Source: G942493375 sp942493375 (GTDB lineage Bacteria; Armatimonadota; UBA5829). Taken from it: DNA of 64,000 bases. The first letter of the stretch is position 1. Every line of letters begins with the position of its first letter. Of this stretch, positions 1 through 9,016 are shown piece by piece. The position numbers and the translations under genes were made by a program. The notes under the pieces were generated by a model that worked only from the letters and a program-made list of their open reading frames with translations, did no database searches and was not told the DNA's origin. The stretch covers positions 7,688,001-7,752,000 of the forward strand of contig OW818698.1 of NCBI GenBank assembly GCA_942493375.1, read 5' to 3'.

Positions 1-1364
1 ATTTCCTTTGGAAGACCACACTGATGCAGCTTCAAAGATGGTCCAACAACGATAACCGATCTTCCGGAATAGTCAACACGTTTTCCGAGCAGGTTCTTTC
101 GGAACCGGCCTTCTTTACCCTTAAGCATATCCGAAAGAGACTTGAGCGGTCGGTTGTTTGATCCTACAACTGGCCTGGCTCTTCGGTTATTATCAATCAA
201 CGCATCTACAGCTTCCTGTAAAAGACGTTTTTCATGGTTGATAATAGACTCAGGAGCTCTAATCTCTGTAATCTTCTTCAGCCTGTTGTTGCGGTTAATA
301 ATACGCCTGTAGAGGTCGTTAAGGTCAGAAGTGGCGAACCTGCCGCCGTCTAACTGAACCATAGGACGCAATTCAGGTGAAATAACAGGAACAACATCTA
401 GAATCATCCATTCAGGACGACTCTTTGAAGCCAGGAATGATTCAACAATCTCAAGACGCTTAATTGACCGCAGTCTCTTAGCTCCCTGAGTCTGTGAAAT
501 GTCTTTCTGCAGTTCTCTCTTCTGCTTTTCAAGGTCAACCTCTGCAAGCAATTCTCTGACAGAAGCTCCGCCCATCCCAGCTTTGACCAAATCTGAAAGG
601 TCGCTGTCAACCATACCATTAACTCTGTGCAGAAGTCTCTGCATTGAGCGATGTTGATCTTCAGTAACCAGCTCATATTTCTTACAGGTCTCGAGCAGTG
701 TAACAGTATTCTGCAGTTCTTCAATATGCTCAGCGCAATCGCGCTCTTCCTGCTTTATACGATCAGCCAGGCGTTTTTCCTGATCCTTGATTTTGCGGTC
801 ATCCCATTCAGGATTTTCTGCTACCTCACGATCATGATCTTTCCTGAAGTCAGCTATAGCATCATCACGCTGCTCGTTTACTTCCAGGCAAACAGCATTT
901 ACAGCACTCTTGATCTCTGCCATGAGATCATTAATGCGCTGCCTGTCAACATGCGTAATTATATATGAAGCGAAATACAAGACCCGCTCAAGCTGCTTTG
1001 GAGACATATCCAACAGCAGACTCATCGGACTTGGAACGCCCTTGAGATACCATATATGTGAAACCGGTGCGGCGAGTTCAATGTGGCCCATGCGCTCACG
1101 TCGAACTTTACTTCGAGTAACTTCGACTCCACATCGGTCGCATATGACACCTTTGAACTTGACCTTCTTATAACGACCGCAGTGACATTCCCAGTCTTTA
1201 ACTGGTCCGAAAATGCGTTCGCAGAAGAGACCATCACGTTCCGGTTTAAATGTTCGGTAGTTAATGGTCTCGGGCTTTTTTACCTCGCCCCGAGACCACG
1301 ACCGAATATCTTCCGGAGAAGCGATGCTAATGCGTATTCTATCGAAGGTGCTGGAATCAGCCAT
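1..1364 (-). CDS. rpoC: RNA polymerase beta' subunit (5' part, truncated by window edge)
   Basis: Codes for the N-terminal ~454 residues of the beta' subunit of RNA polymerase; the frame stays open to base 1, so the catalytic NADFDGD region lies outside the window. The N-terminal zinc-binding site is visible (a CHCGR motif followed about 13 residues later by CDRCG), as is the lid/clamp segment with the RVDYSGRSVIVVGP signature near the edge. The ATG at 1364 shares its A with the last base of the rpoB TAA stop, so the two are translationally coupled. A charged, coiled-coil-like stretch (roughly residues 140-260) matches the clamp-helix region of the family. Cotranscribed with rpoB. Confidence 0.97.
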   Translation of the reverse strand, partial: MADSSTFDRIRISIASPEDIRSWSRGEVKKPETINYRTFKPERDGLFCERIFGPVKDWECHCGRYKKVKFKGVICDRCGVEVTRSKVRRERMGHIELAAPVSHIWYLKGVPSPMSLLLDMSPKQLERVLYFASYIITHVDRQRINDLMAEIKSAVNAVCLEVNEQRDDAIADFRKDHDREVAENPEWDDRKIKDQEKRLADRIKQEERDCAEHIEELQNTVTLLETCKKYELVTEDQHRSMQRLLHRVNGMVDSDLSDLVKAGMGGASVRELLAEVDLEKQKRELQKDISQTQGAKRLRSIKRLEIVESFLASKSRPEWMILDVVPVISPELRPMVQLDGGRFATSDLNDLYRRIINRNNRLKKITEIRAPESIINHEKRLLQEAVDALIDNNRRARPVVGSNNRPLKSLSDMLKGKEGRFRKNLLGKRVDYSGRSVIVVGPSLKLHQCGLPKE

Positions 1365-4300
1365 TAAAATCCACCCCTGAATTCTTCAGCCTTTTTGCGT
1401 CTTCTGCCGCTGATAACACCACCATCACCCCTGTCGGACGTTTCATCATCATTGTCCTTAAGGTCAATGGTCTTTCCATTGTTATCTTCAACAGTAACCC
1501 TCAAACAAAGGCTCTGCAGTTCGTTAATGAGTATCTTGAATGACTCCGGAACTCCCGGCTCCATTATGTTTTCGCCCTTCACGATAGACTCATAGGTCTT
1601 AACACGACCTTGAACGTCGTCGGACTTGATAGTCAGTATTTCCTGAAGGGTAAACGCTGCTCCATAAGCTTCAAGCGCCCAGACCTCCATCTCACCGAAT
1701 CGCTGGCCTCCGAACTGAGCTTTACCACCCAACGGCTGTTGGGTAACCAAAGAGTAAGGTCCAGTAGAACGAGCATGTATTTTATCCTCAACAAGGTGGG
1801 CCAGTTTCAACATATATATGAAACCAATGGTCACCGGCTGCTGGAATTTTTCACCCGTTCTTCCATCATAAAGAGTACACTTACCAGTATCGGCATTCAA
1901 ACCACACCGTTTATGCACGTTAGTATCTATTCTGCGTACAAGATCCTCATAGTCATAGTCTGCGGGTGCAGGCACGCCCTCAAATGGCAAATTGCGTTCC
2001 CATGAATAGTATTCAGGATTGATTTCATTATCCGAATCCTGCAACAGTTCGTTTGCCGCATCAATGTTAGCAGCTAAGCCAACGCGCAAGGCCTCAGGAT
2101 CTTCAACTGCCGGACTCCCCCCGAGCTTGAGACTCATTATTTCCAGTGCAGCAGCATCCATAGCCTTCATAAGGTTTCGAATACCATCAAGCACTGTGTT
2201 ATATATGTCTCTGAGCGGCTTAGACAGATCGTCAAGCTGCTCTTTAGCTGTGGTTGAAACTCGACCAAGCAATTTCTTGATAAGTCGATCAACTTCACGC
2301 TCGTTTGGAACCTGGACATCCAGGCCCAATTCCTTGACATACTGTCTCAGGAAACCGATTCTCAGTTTCCATGCGACCATATCAAGGTCAGCAAGTATCT
2401 CTTTCTCAGTCGAACCCATGAAAATCGGGTTGCGATAGAAGCATCCAAGATGCTTACCAGCCAGTCCCTGATGGGTCTCCAGAATCTGTCCGATGTTCAT
2501 TCGGGAAGGAACCCCGAGTGGGTTAAGGACTATATCAACCGGAGTTCCGTCCGGTAGATGCGGCATATCGGCTTCAGGAAGTATCTTAGAGATAACTCCT
2601 TTGTTTCCGTGACGTCCTGCCATCTTGTCACCTTCCATAACCTTACGTTTCTGGGCTATGTAAACTCTGACAAGCTGGTTAACACCGGCGTTCAGTTCAT
2701 CGCCAGCGATCCTTTCAAGATCGGCATCGCAAACTTCGCAGTTCAATCTATCAGGCTTCTTGCTGAAGTCGTGGACTCTACCACATTCAGGTCTGCTGCA
2801 CTTATATTTGAACCTAGAGAAGACTTTGACGTCAACTACTGTTCCACTCTCACCGTGCGGGACTCGAAGGGATACGTCGCGGGTCTCTTCAGCTTTCTTA
2901 CCGAAGATGGCTATAATCAGCCTTTCCTCAGCAGTCAGTTCTCCCTGACCCTTTGGCGCCACTTTTCCAACCAGAACGTCTTCAGGCCTGACTTCAGCTC
3001 CAGAGCGAATCACTCCATGCTCATCCAGATCCTTAAGAACATCCTCACCAACGTTAGGAATATCTCTGGTTATTTCTTCAGGTCCGAGTTTGGTGTCCCG
3101 GGCTTCAGTTTCGAACTTCTCTATATGTATAGAAGAGAAGACATCATCCTTAACCAGTCTCTCACTGAGCAGAATAGCATCTTCATAGTTGTAACCGTTC
3201 CAAGGCATAAAGGCGACCAGAATATTCTGTCCCAATGCCAACTCGCCGTTTTCTGTGCAAGGACCATCCGCCAGGACAGCTCCCCTCTTCACTCTATCAC
3301 CGGCATTGACGATAGGTTTCTGAGTTATACAAGTTCCCTGGTTGCTGCGAAGCAGGTTGATAAGTCGATACGAATCAACGGTCCCGTCTTCAGCTTCAAC
3401 AGATATTCTGTCTGCAGTAGATAGTTTGACTACTCCAGCGCGTTTTGCCAGAATAACAGCCCCTGAGTCCTTGGCAGCCCTACCCTCGATACCGGTCCGA
3501 ACAATCGGAGCATCGGCTCTAAGCAGCGGAACAGCCTGTCTCTGCATGTTCGATCCCATAAGGGCTCGGTTTGCGTCGTCATTCTCAAGGAATGGAATCA
3601 ACGCTGCAGCGACGGACATGATCTGTTTAGGTGAAACTTCAATATAAGTCAGCTTGCTTGAAGGCACCTGAGGATATTTCTCCTCGTGTCTTACAGTAAC
3701 TAAAGGCAGCAGGACTTCACCAGTCACTTCATCATATGGAGTATTGGCTGGTGCAACATATTCCTGTGCTTCTTCATCAGCTGACAGATAGATAATCTCT
3801 TCAGTAACTTTACCGCCCTTGACGATACGGTAGGGTGTCCGCAGGAATCCATAATCATCGATTCTGGCATGAATAGCCATCGAACCGATAAGACCGATGT
3901 TCGGGCCTTCAGGAGTCTCGATAGGACATATTCTGCCGTAGTGTGATCTATGGACGTCTCGGACTTCAAGTTTAGCGCTCTGTCTGCTCAGACCTCCAGG
4001 TCCCAAAGCAGATAGACGACGCTTATGCGTCAGTTCTGCCAATGGGTTTGTCTGGTCCATAAACTGTGACAACTGACTGCTTCCAAAGAAACTCTTGATG
4101 CTGGCTGAAATTGGCTTCACGGACAGAACAACGTTTGGTATAACATTGTCGGAGTCAAGAGAGGTCATTCTCTCTTTAGCCACTTTTTCCATCCTCAAGA
4201 AGCCCATTCTGAGCTGGTCTTGAAGAAGTTCTCCAACCGATCTGACACGCTTGTTCTCAAGGTGGTCGATATCGTCAACAGTGCAAGGTGACAACCTGAT

Positions 4301-6079
4301 TGCTGTTTCTGCAAAGAGCTCTGCAGGTGACTCAGCAACAAGTCTTGTCCCGTTTGGAATCAATTCCAGAGTATCCTTGACCTGTTGTATTCTAAGTTCA
4401 GTCATCATTCCACCAAAGCGAAGGTTCTGCAGGAATTCTAGACTGTCTGTGTATACCTGGGCTTGCGCTATATCTTCATCCGATTTAGCCTTTGCTTCAT
4501 AAGCCTTTACAGCTTCTTCAAGTTCAGGCAATCTCTTGTTCAGGTTATTCTTATTAAACTGAGCAACTAATGAACCCGCATCTGACAGACCAACCAGATA
4601 CTCCATGATCTTTACAATGTCATCACGAGTAATCCATTTGATCTCTTCAGGAAGACTCAGTCCCAGTTTCTTGTTGACCTTATAGCGCCCTACCCTTGCC
4701 ATATCATATCTTCGAGTATCGAAGAAATATGAGTTAATAAGACTTAATGTGCTGTCATGAGTTGCAGGATCGCCAGGCCTAATCTTCTTGAAGATGTCAA
4801 CCATCGCTTCTTCAGGATTGTGAGTTCCATCTTCTTCTATAGTTGCATCAATATACTGATGCAGTTCATAGACCTGAATGGAATCAAGACCCATCTTTTC
4901 GATCTTTTTGGCGAAGTCATCGGTGATACGCTGCGTAGCTTTAACCAGCGGCTTACCGCTTTTTTCTTCATTAATGTCTTGAGCAGCTCTTCTACCCGTA
5001 ATTTGAGTAGCTTCAGGATTCTTGATGGTCCGTACTTTACCGAAATAATCCAGAATATCCTTTGTGGAGGCGAAAGTTGGGCCGGAGTATTCAACCACTA
5101 CCTTATCGGTGTGGGAATGTCCCATACCACGCTCAACAGCTACCATAACTTCTTCGACACCACGCTCTCGAAGTTTCTCAAGAACAACAGTATCAATCAG
5201 TGAACCATTTTCGAAAAGCAGTTCACCAGTAGCAACATCAATTGTATCCTTGCCAAAATGACTACCTAATATGGAGTCATCTTTGGTCGATACTTTACGG
5301 GTTTGCGCATGAGTGTCTTCACTTCTCCACGCAGTCTTTCGGACTCTGTTTGACTGTAATCTACGTATTACTCTAGCATCAATAACGGTGCCAGTCTCTA
5401 CGATCACTTCACCAGTTTTCTGGTTAATGACATTTTCAGCCAATGTGCGTCCAATAGCCTCTGTCAGCGGAACGGTTTCTACGTCCGGACAGGACTGAGG
5501 GAACGCGCAGAGAGCACGCAACAATGTGGTAAGTGGAAACTTTTTGCTTTGAGCAACATGAACAGTAATGACATCATTAGAATCAGTCTCTACATCAATC
5601 CATGCACCGGAGTTGGGAATAATTGTAGCAAAATACAAAACACGACCGGAAAGGTCCATGTTCTCCTTGAAGTAAACTCCTGGACTTCTTGCAAGCTGGC
5701 TGACGACGACTCTTTCGGCACCATTGATGACAAATGTTCCTTTGTCTGTCATTGCCGGCAAATCGCCAAGATAAACTTCCGATTCGATAACTTCCTTATT
5801 GGCGGGAGTCAATCTGACTCTAGCCTTGATAGGAGCTTCGAATGTGGTCATATCCCTGTATCGGCATTCCTCAAGGGTGTACTTGGGTTCGCCAAGGGAA
5901 TAGTCCAGGAACTCAAGGGAAAAGTTCCCCGTGAAATCATGGATAGGAGAGAAACTATCGAACAGCTCTTTCAGCCCCTCCCGTAGAAACCAATTATAGG
6001 AGTCGAGCTGGATCTCGACCAAGTTTGGAATTTCAATGGCTTCCGGGGTTCGCTTGGTCTTGTGCTGTATTTCCTTCAT
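1364..6079 (-). CDS. rpoB: RNA polymerase beta subunit, long form with zinc-ribbon insertion
   Basis: 1571 residues, longer than the ~1150-1340 usual for RpoB. Hallmarks: FFGSSQLSQFMDQ fork loop/rifampicin region, RRLSALGPGG, IETPEGPNIGL, and KMAGRHGNKGVIS near the C-terminal third. Two kinds of extra sequence are seen. Residues ~215-410 hold three repeats of a 'TGE-(I/L)-(V/F)-E-x-G-x-x-I/T' type, like the lineage-specific insert of Gram-negative RpoB. Residues ~1094-1119 hold four cysteines (CSRPEC and CEVC) placed just before the NAGVNQLVRVYIAQKRK segment, where most RpoB have only a short linker. Start ATG follows a GGAGGG ribosome-binding site. It lies downstream of the rplL terminator-like hairpin and two promoter candidates of its own. 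The rifampicin-site residues D, H and S are the sensitive types, with T where E. coli has N518. Confidence 0.98.
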   Translation of the reverse strand: MKEIQHKTKRTPEAIEIPNLVEIQLDSYNWFLREGLKELFDSFSPIHDFTGNFSLEFLDYSLGEPKYTLEECRYRDMTTFEAPIKARVRLTPANKEVIESEVYLGDLPAMTDKGTFVINGAERVVVSQLARSPGVYFKENMDLSGRVLYFATIIPNSGAWIDVETDSNDVITVHVAQSKKFPLTTLLRALCAFPQSCPDVETVPLTEAIGRTLAENVINQKTGEVIVETGTVIDARVIRRLQSNRVRKTAWRSEDTHAQTRKVSTKDDSILGSHFGKDTIDVATGELLFENGSLIDTVVLEKLRERGVEEVMVAVERGMGHSHTDKVVVEYSGPTFASTKDILDYFGKVRTIKNPEATQITGRRAAQDINEEKSGKPLVKATQRITDDFAKKIEKMGLDSIQVYELHQYIDATIEEDGTHNPEEAMVDIFKKIRPGDPATHDSTLSLINSYFFDTRRYDMARVGRYKVNKKLGLSLPEEIKWITRDDIVKIMEYLVGLSDAGSLVAQFNKNNLNKRLPELEEAVKAYEAKAKSDEDIAQAQVYTDSLEFLQNLRFGGMMTELRIQQVKDTLELIPNGTRLVAESPAELFAETAIRLSPCTVDDIDHLENKRVRSVGELLQDQLRMGFLRMEKVAKERMTSLDSDNVIPNVVLSVKPISASIKSFFGSSQLSQFMDQTNPLAELTHKRRLSALGPGGLSRQSAKLEVRDVHRSHYGRICPIETPEGPNIGLIGSMAIHARIDDYGFLRTPYRIVKGGKVTEEIIYLSADEEAQEYVAPANTPYDEVTGEVLLPLVTVRHEEKYPQVPSSKLTYIEVSPKQIMSVAAALIPFLENDDANRALMGSNMQRQAVPLLRADAPIVRTGIEGRAAKDSGAVILAKRAGVVKLSTADRISVEAEDGTVDSYRLINLLRSNQGTCITQKPIVNAGDRVKRGAVLADGPCTENGELALGQNILVAFMPWNGYNYEDAILLSERLVKDDVFSSIHIEKFETEARDTKLGPEEITRDIPNVGEDVLKDLDEHGVIRSGAEVRPEDVLVGKVAPKGQGELTAEERLIIAIFGKKAEETRDVSLRVPHGESGTVVDVKVFSRFKYKCSRPECGRVHDFSKKPDRLNCEVCDADLERIAGDELNAGVNQLVRVYIAQKRKVMEGDKMAGRHGNKGVISKILPEADMPHLPDGTPVDIVLNPLGVPSRMNIGQILETHQGLAGKHLGCFYRNPIFMGSTEKEILADLDMVAWKLRIGFLRQYVKELGLDVQVPNEREVDRLIKKLLGRVSTTAKEQLDDLSKPLRDIYNTVLDGIRNLMKAMDAAALEIMSLKLGGSPAVEDPEALRVGLAANIDAANELLQDSDNEINPEYYSWERNLPFEGVPAPADYDYEDLVRRIDTNVHKRCGLNADTGKCTLYDGRTGEKFQQPVTIGFIYMLKLAHLVEDKIHARSTGPYSLVTQQPLGGKAQFGGQRFGEMEVWALEAYGAAFTLQEILTIKSDDVQGRVKTYESIVKGENIMEPGVPESFKILINELQSLCLRVTVEDNNGKTIDLKDNDDETSDRGDGGVISGRRRKKAEEFRGGF

Positions 6080-6112
6080 CTGACCCTCCTGAGAGCTAAG
6101 ACACGAACTGAC

Positions 6113-6141
6113 ATTTTAGCACATAATCGCTGATTGGTCAA
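6113..6141 (-). promoter_or_regulatory. Proximal promoter of rpoBC
   Basis: On the minus strand TTGACC (6136-6141) and TAAAAT (6113-6118) are separated by exactly 17 bases, and the -10 is preceded by TGC (extended -10). It lies 34 bases upstream of the rpoB ATG. Each hexamer matches the sigma-70 consensus at 5 of 6 positions. Inferred from sequence only. Confidence 0.7.
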
Positions 6142-6208
6142 TATCGAGGGTACCTTGGGCAGGTACAGCGAAACGGTTCGACGGTCTAAAAGGTCCGCCG
6201 AAGCAGGT

Positions 6209-6237
6209 ATTATACATCATAGTGGTGGTAGTGATAA
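6209..6237 (-). promoter_or_regulatory. Distal promoter candidate of rpoBC
   Basis: TTATCA (6232-6237), 17-base spacer, perfect TATAAT (6209-6214) on the minus strand, between the rplL hairpin and rpoB. Would give a leader of about 120 bases. The -35 matches at 4 of 6 positions. Confidence 0.5.
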
Positions 6238-6350
6238 GATTACCCAGCATTCTGTCCCGCTCTAACCGGAACAGCCACAGTTAAACAGATGCAACATTAG
6301 TAATAACGACATTGCAGGCTAGAAAGTTTCATAGACTCAATGCCACAGGC

Positions 6351-6398
6351 AAAAATGGTTCTCCCTACAATAAGTATAACACATTGGCGGGAGAACCA
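6351..6398 (-). terminator. Attenuator/terminator between rplL and rpoB
   Basis: A perfect 10-base inverted repeat (TGGTTCTCCC at 6356-6365 and its complement at 6389-6398) encloses a 23-base loop and is followed on the minus strand by five T residues. It sits 23 bases after the rplL stop. In E. coli a partial terminator at the same place lowers rpoBC expression relative to rplJL; the same role is inferred here, with promoters downstream to restart transcription. Confidence 0.7.
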
Positions 6399-6421
6399 AA
6401 CATTTCTTCGAAATAGTAAAA

Positions 6422-6805
6422 CTACTTGATTTCGACAGTTGCGCCTTCGGCTTCGAGCTTAGTCTTCATTTCTTCAGCTTCTGCTTTGGAGACGCCTTCT
6501 TTGATTGCTTTAGGAGCAGCTTCTACAAGGTCTTTAGCTTCTTTGAGTCCGAGTCCTGCGACTAACTCACGAACAGCCTTGATAACCTGGACCTTTTTCT
6601 CGCCGACGCCGGTCAAAACAACGTCAAAGCTTGTCTGCTCTTCTTCCGGTTCTGCTGCTGCAGCAGCTCCGCCACCAACAGCGGGACCAGCTGACATTGC
6701 CATCGCAGATACACCAAACTCCTCCTGGAGAGCCTTAACCAGTTCGTTAAGCTCGAGGACGGACATGTTCTTTACTGTCTCAATAAGCTCCTGAATATTC
6801 GCCAT
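6422..6805 (-). CDS. rplL: 50S ribosomal protein L7/L12
   Basis: 127 residues, normal length for bL12. The N-terminal dimerisation helices (ELIETVKNMSVLELNELVKA) are followed by an Ala/Gly-rich hinge (residues ~38-55) and the C-terminal factor-binding domain with the GLKEAKDLVEAAP motif and a terminal ATVEIK. Forms the ribosomal stalk with L10 and recruits translational GTPases such as the EF-Tu encoded upstream. Starts 63 bases after rplJ, with an AGGTGAG ribosome-binding site. Confidence 0.98.
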   Translation of the reverse strand: MANIQELIETVKNMSVLELNELVKALQEEFGVSAMAMSAGPAVGGGAAAAAEPEEEQTSFDVVLTGVGEKKVQVIKAVRELVAGLGLKEAKDLVEAAPKAIKEGVSKAEAEEMKTKLEAEGATVEIK

Positions 6806-6868
6806 TTTCTTTATCTCACCTCATTAAAGTGTTATATACAATTGAGTCCATAAGGACTATTCGTAAAA

Positions 6869-7411
6869 TCAGGCCTGGGCAGATTTCTGATCGCTCACCG
6901 CCTGTAGCGTCATAACGAACTGGCCATACAGCGATTGCAGTGTTCCGACAAGATTAGTAATCGGGCTCTGCAGGCCGCCAACGACCATAGCATAGAGTTC
7001 AGGTCTTGACGGAACTTTGGATAACGCCTCAATCTGAGAAGCGTTCATCACTACGCCATCAAGAACTGCATGCTTAACAGAAATAGCCTTAGGTCCCTTT
7101 GTGAACTCCAGTATCGTCTTTGCAGCTGCGACAACATCATCTGTAGCAAAAGCTACTGCAGTTGCACCCTTAAGATCATCAGCTAATATAGCTATAGGAG
7201 ATCCCGCAACAGCACGCTGGAAGATCGTGTTCTTGATAACCTGGAACTCGGCACCCGCTGTCTGAAGCTTGTTACGGATCCCTGACAGCGTCTTAACATC
7301 AAGTCCCTGATAGTCAACAAGCATAACAAGTGATGCTTGTGCTACTGAGCTCTTGAGTTCCTCAACAGCCTGAACTTTCTCAGGTCTGGGTTCCTTGGTA
7401 CCAATGGTCAA
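6869..7411 (-). CDS. rplJ: 50S ribosomal protein L10, probable TTG start
   Basis: Stalk base protein that binds L7/L12 dimers and 23S rRNA, about 180 residues. An upstream GTG at 7420 is in frame, but it overlaps the Shine-Dalgarno sequence AAGGAGG itself. The TTG at 7411 lies 7 bases downstream of that AAGGAGG and gives a protein beginning M-TIGTKEPRPEK, which is a normal L10 N-terminus. I therefore place the start at 7411. Motifs include LVMLVDYQGLDVKTLSGIR and LKGATAVAF typical of the family. Preceded by an L10 leader RNA with a terminator-like hairpin, so probably autoregulated by L10(L12)4. Confidence 0.96.
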   Translation of the reverse strand: MTIGTKEPRPEKVQAVEELKSSVAQASLVMLVDYQGLDVKTLSGIRNKLQTAGAEFQVIKNTIFQRAVAGSPIAILADDLKGATAVAFATDDVVAAAKTILEFTKGPKAISVKHAVLDGVVMNASQIEALSKVPSRPELYAMVVGGLQSPITNLVGTLQSLYGQFVMTLQAVSDQKSAQA

Positions 7412-7439
7412 ATCGTTCACCTCCTTCCCTTTTGGATGT

Positions 7440-7581
7440 TTACTCCAACCGGGACAGCAAAAAGGCTGTCCATAAAGGACAGCCCGTAAACATTCAATGA
7501 GAAAGCGAAATCGCTAACTGCACCTCGGCGGGCGTCTCGAAAGACATTATTCCTATTTGGAACCCACTGTCTACGGTCTAT
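7440..7581 (-). ncRNA. L10 leader (ribosomal protein autoregulatory RNA)
   Basis: The 5' leader of rplJ holds the paired blocks known from L10 leaders: ACCGTAGACAGTGGG at about 7564-7578 (minus strand), and CCCGCCGAGGTG about 45 bases further on. These normally form the helical junction bound by the L10(L12)4 complex. A terminator-like hairpin follows before the rplJ ribosome-binding site. Family recognition is from memory of the conserved sequence; a covariance-model search would settle it. Confidence 0.8.
7459..7484 (-). terminator. Attenuator hairpin in the L10 leader
   Basis: On the minus strand GGCTGTCC, loop TTTAT, GGACAGCC, then TTTTT: an 8-bp perfect stem with a U-tract. A third arm, GCTGTCC (7452-7458), directly follows the U-tract. 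It could pair with the middle arm instead, giving two exclusive hairpins. Expected to couple free L10 to premature termination. Confidence 0.75.
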
Positions 7582-7587
7582 CCATGT

Positions 7588-7617
7588 TTTATATGATCAG
7601 AAAACCGACCATAACAA
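7588..7617 (-). promoter_or_regulatory. Promoter of the rplJL leader
   Basis: TTGTTA (7612-7617), 18-base spacer, TATAAA (7588-7593) on the minus strand, just after the rplA stop and just before the L10 leader. The -10 matches 5 of 6 and the -35 matches 4 of 6. Confidence 0.5.
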
Positions 7618-7628
7618 TGATACACTAT

Positions 7629-8339
7629 TTATTTAACTTTATCAAGTCCACGCTGAGCTTCTGCCGCATCGATATCAACGCCAGGTCCCATTGTTGAGCT
7701 AACAGTTATTCTCTGAAGATATTTCCCTTTAGCTGAAGACGGTTTAGCTTTCATCAATGCAACTAAAAGTGCATTAAGATTCTTGCACAACTGCTCTTCT
7801 GTAAAAGAGACTTTCCCTATAGGAGCATGAACTATACCGGCTTTTTCAACTCTGAACTCAACTCTGGTTGCGGTCTTGATCTCTGTAACTACTCGACCGA
7901 TGTCTGCAGCAACTGTGCCGGCTTTTTTACTAGGCATTTTTGCACGCAAAATGCTTCCCAGTCTTCCGACCAGTGCCATAACATCAGGAGTAGCAAGTAG
8001 AACATCAAAATCCATCCAGCCGCCCTGAATATCCTTGACTAGATCTTCTCCACCAACTCTGTCTGCACCAGCAGCTTCAGCTTCAGCAATGCCATCACCC
8101 TGAGTGATAACAGCAACCTTGCGAACTTTTCCGGTGCCAAAAGGCAGAGTAGTATTACCTCTGACCATCTGATCGCCATGTCTTGGATCGACTCCAAGCT
8201 TAATAGCGACATCAACCGTCTCGTCAAATTTTGCAGTTGCGCTCTTTTTTACCCAATCGAGAGCTTCTGCAGGAGTTACTACGCCGACTGCGCTAACGGT
8301 CTTAGCAGCTTCGACATATCTTTTTCCTTTTACTGGCAT
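7629..8339 (-). CDS. rplA: 50S ribosomal protein L1
   Basis: 236 residues, the usual length for uL1, which binds 23S rRNA at the mobile L1 stalk and represses its own mRNA in many bacteria. Family motifs are visible: FDETVDVAIKLGVDPRHGDQ near the N-terminus, GGEDLVKDIQGGWMDFDVL and MATPDVM-type segments in the middle domain, and KGKYLQRITVSSTMGPG at the C-terminus. Lies 139 bases downstream of rplK, presumably cotranscribed. Confidence 0.98.
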   Translation of the reverse strand: MPVKGKRYVEAAKTVSAVGVVTPAEALDWVKKSATAKFDETVDVAIKLGVDPRHGDQMVRGNTTLPFGTGKVRKVAVITQGDGIAEAEAAGADRVGGEDLVKDIQGGWMDFDVLLATPDVMALVGRLGSILRAKMPSKKAGTVAADIGRVVTEIKTATRVEFRVEKAGIVHAPIGKVSFTEEQLCKNLNALLVALMKAKPSSAKGKYLQRITVSSTMGPGVDIDAAEAQRGLDKVK

Positions 8340-8478
8340 TTAGATTCCTCTTTCTTAGATATACGGGTCCAACATAGGATATCGGCTTTCGCCTGCCGCC
8401 CGCAATTAATACTATGATTATGTCATATCAAAAGCCGTGCATTAGTCCATTCACTGCTTTCATATTACAAATCAGTTA

Positions 8479-8904
8479 CTAATCTACTATTTCAATTCCT
8501 GCTGAACGAGCACTACCTTCAATAGTCCGCATGGCAGCTTCAACACTCTTAGCGGTCAAGTCAGACATCTTTTGCTCAGCAATCTCACGAAGCTGAACTC
8601 TTGTGACTTTACCCTTCTTTTCAGTATTGGGCCTGCCGGATGCGCTGGTTATGCCAGCAGCCTTCTTAAGCAGTTCCACCGCTGGTGGAGTCTTAAGAAC
8701 GAACGTAAATGAACGGTCTTCATATATGGTGATTTCGACAGGAATGATACTGCCAATCTGTGCAGCAGTTCGTTCATTGTATGTCTTTACGAACTCACCA
8801 ATATTAATCCCGTACTGACTCAGGGAAGGACCGACTGGAGGTGCTGGTGTGCACTTTCCAGCTGGAACCTGCAGCTTTACAATTCCCTTGATTTTTTTCG
8901 CCAT
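8479..8904 (-). CDS. rplK: 50S ribosomal protein L11
   Basis: 141 residues from the ATG at 8904, which follows GGAGG at 9 bases. An in-frame ATG six codons upstream overlaps that ribosome-binding site and would add an untypical MWRIFQ extension. Starts MAKKIKGIVKLQVPAGKCTPAPPVGPSLSQ, the hallmark L11 N-terminus; the C-terminal rRNA-binding domain ends in GTARSAGIEIVD-like sequence (here EGSARSAGIEIVD). Binds the GTPase-associated centre with the L10/L12 stalk. Follows nusG as in most bacteria. Confidence 0.98.
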   Translation of the reverse strand: MAKKIKGIVKLQVPAGKCTPAPPVGPSLSQYGINIGEFVKTYNERTAAQIGSIIPVEITIYEDRSFTFVLKTPPAVELLKKAAGITSASGRPNTEKKGKVTRVQLREIAEQKMSDLTAKSVEAAMRTIEGSARSAGIEIVD

Positions 8905-9016
8905 CTGAAATATCCTCCACATTAAAGCGCGCCCGGTTAGAAAACCCGACGCGCAGGAAACGATCTATAATCACGCTTTCCTAAAACGGATCACGTTATT
9001 GATAAGAAAGCATCAG

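Noticed and set aside
4020..4090. Possible natural rifampicin resistance in RpoB because T replaces N at the position of E. coli N518.
   Set aside because: The main resistance positions (D516, H526, S531 equivalents) keep sensitive residues; one conservative change is not enough to claim resistance.
1395..5986. Several long plus-strand frames opposite rpoB, up to 288 codons.
   Set aside because: Shadows of a highly conserved gene on the other strand; no ribosome-binding sites or recognisable proteins.
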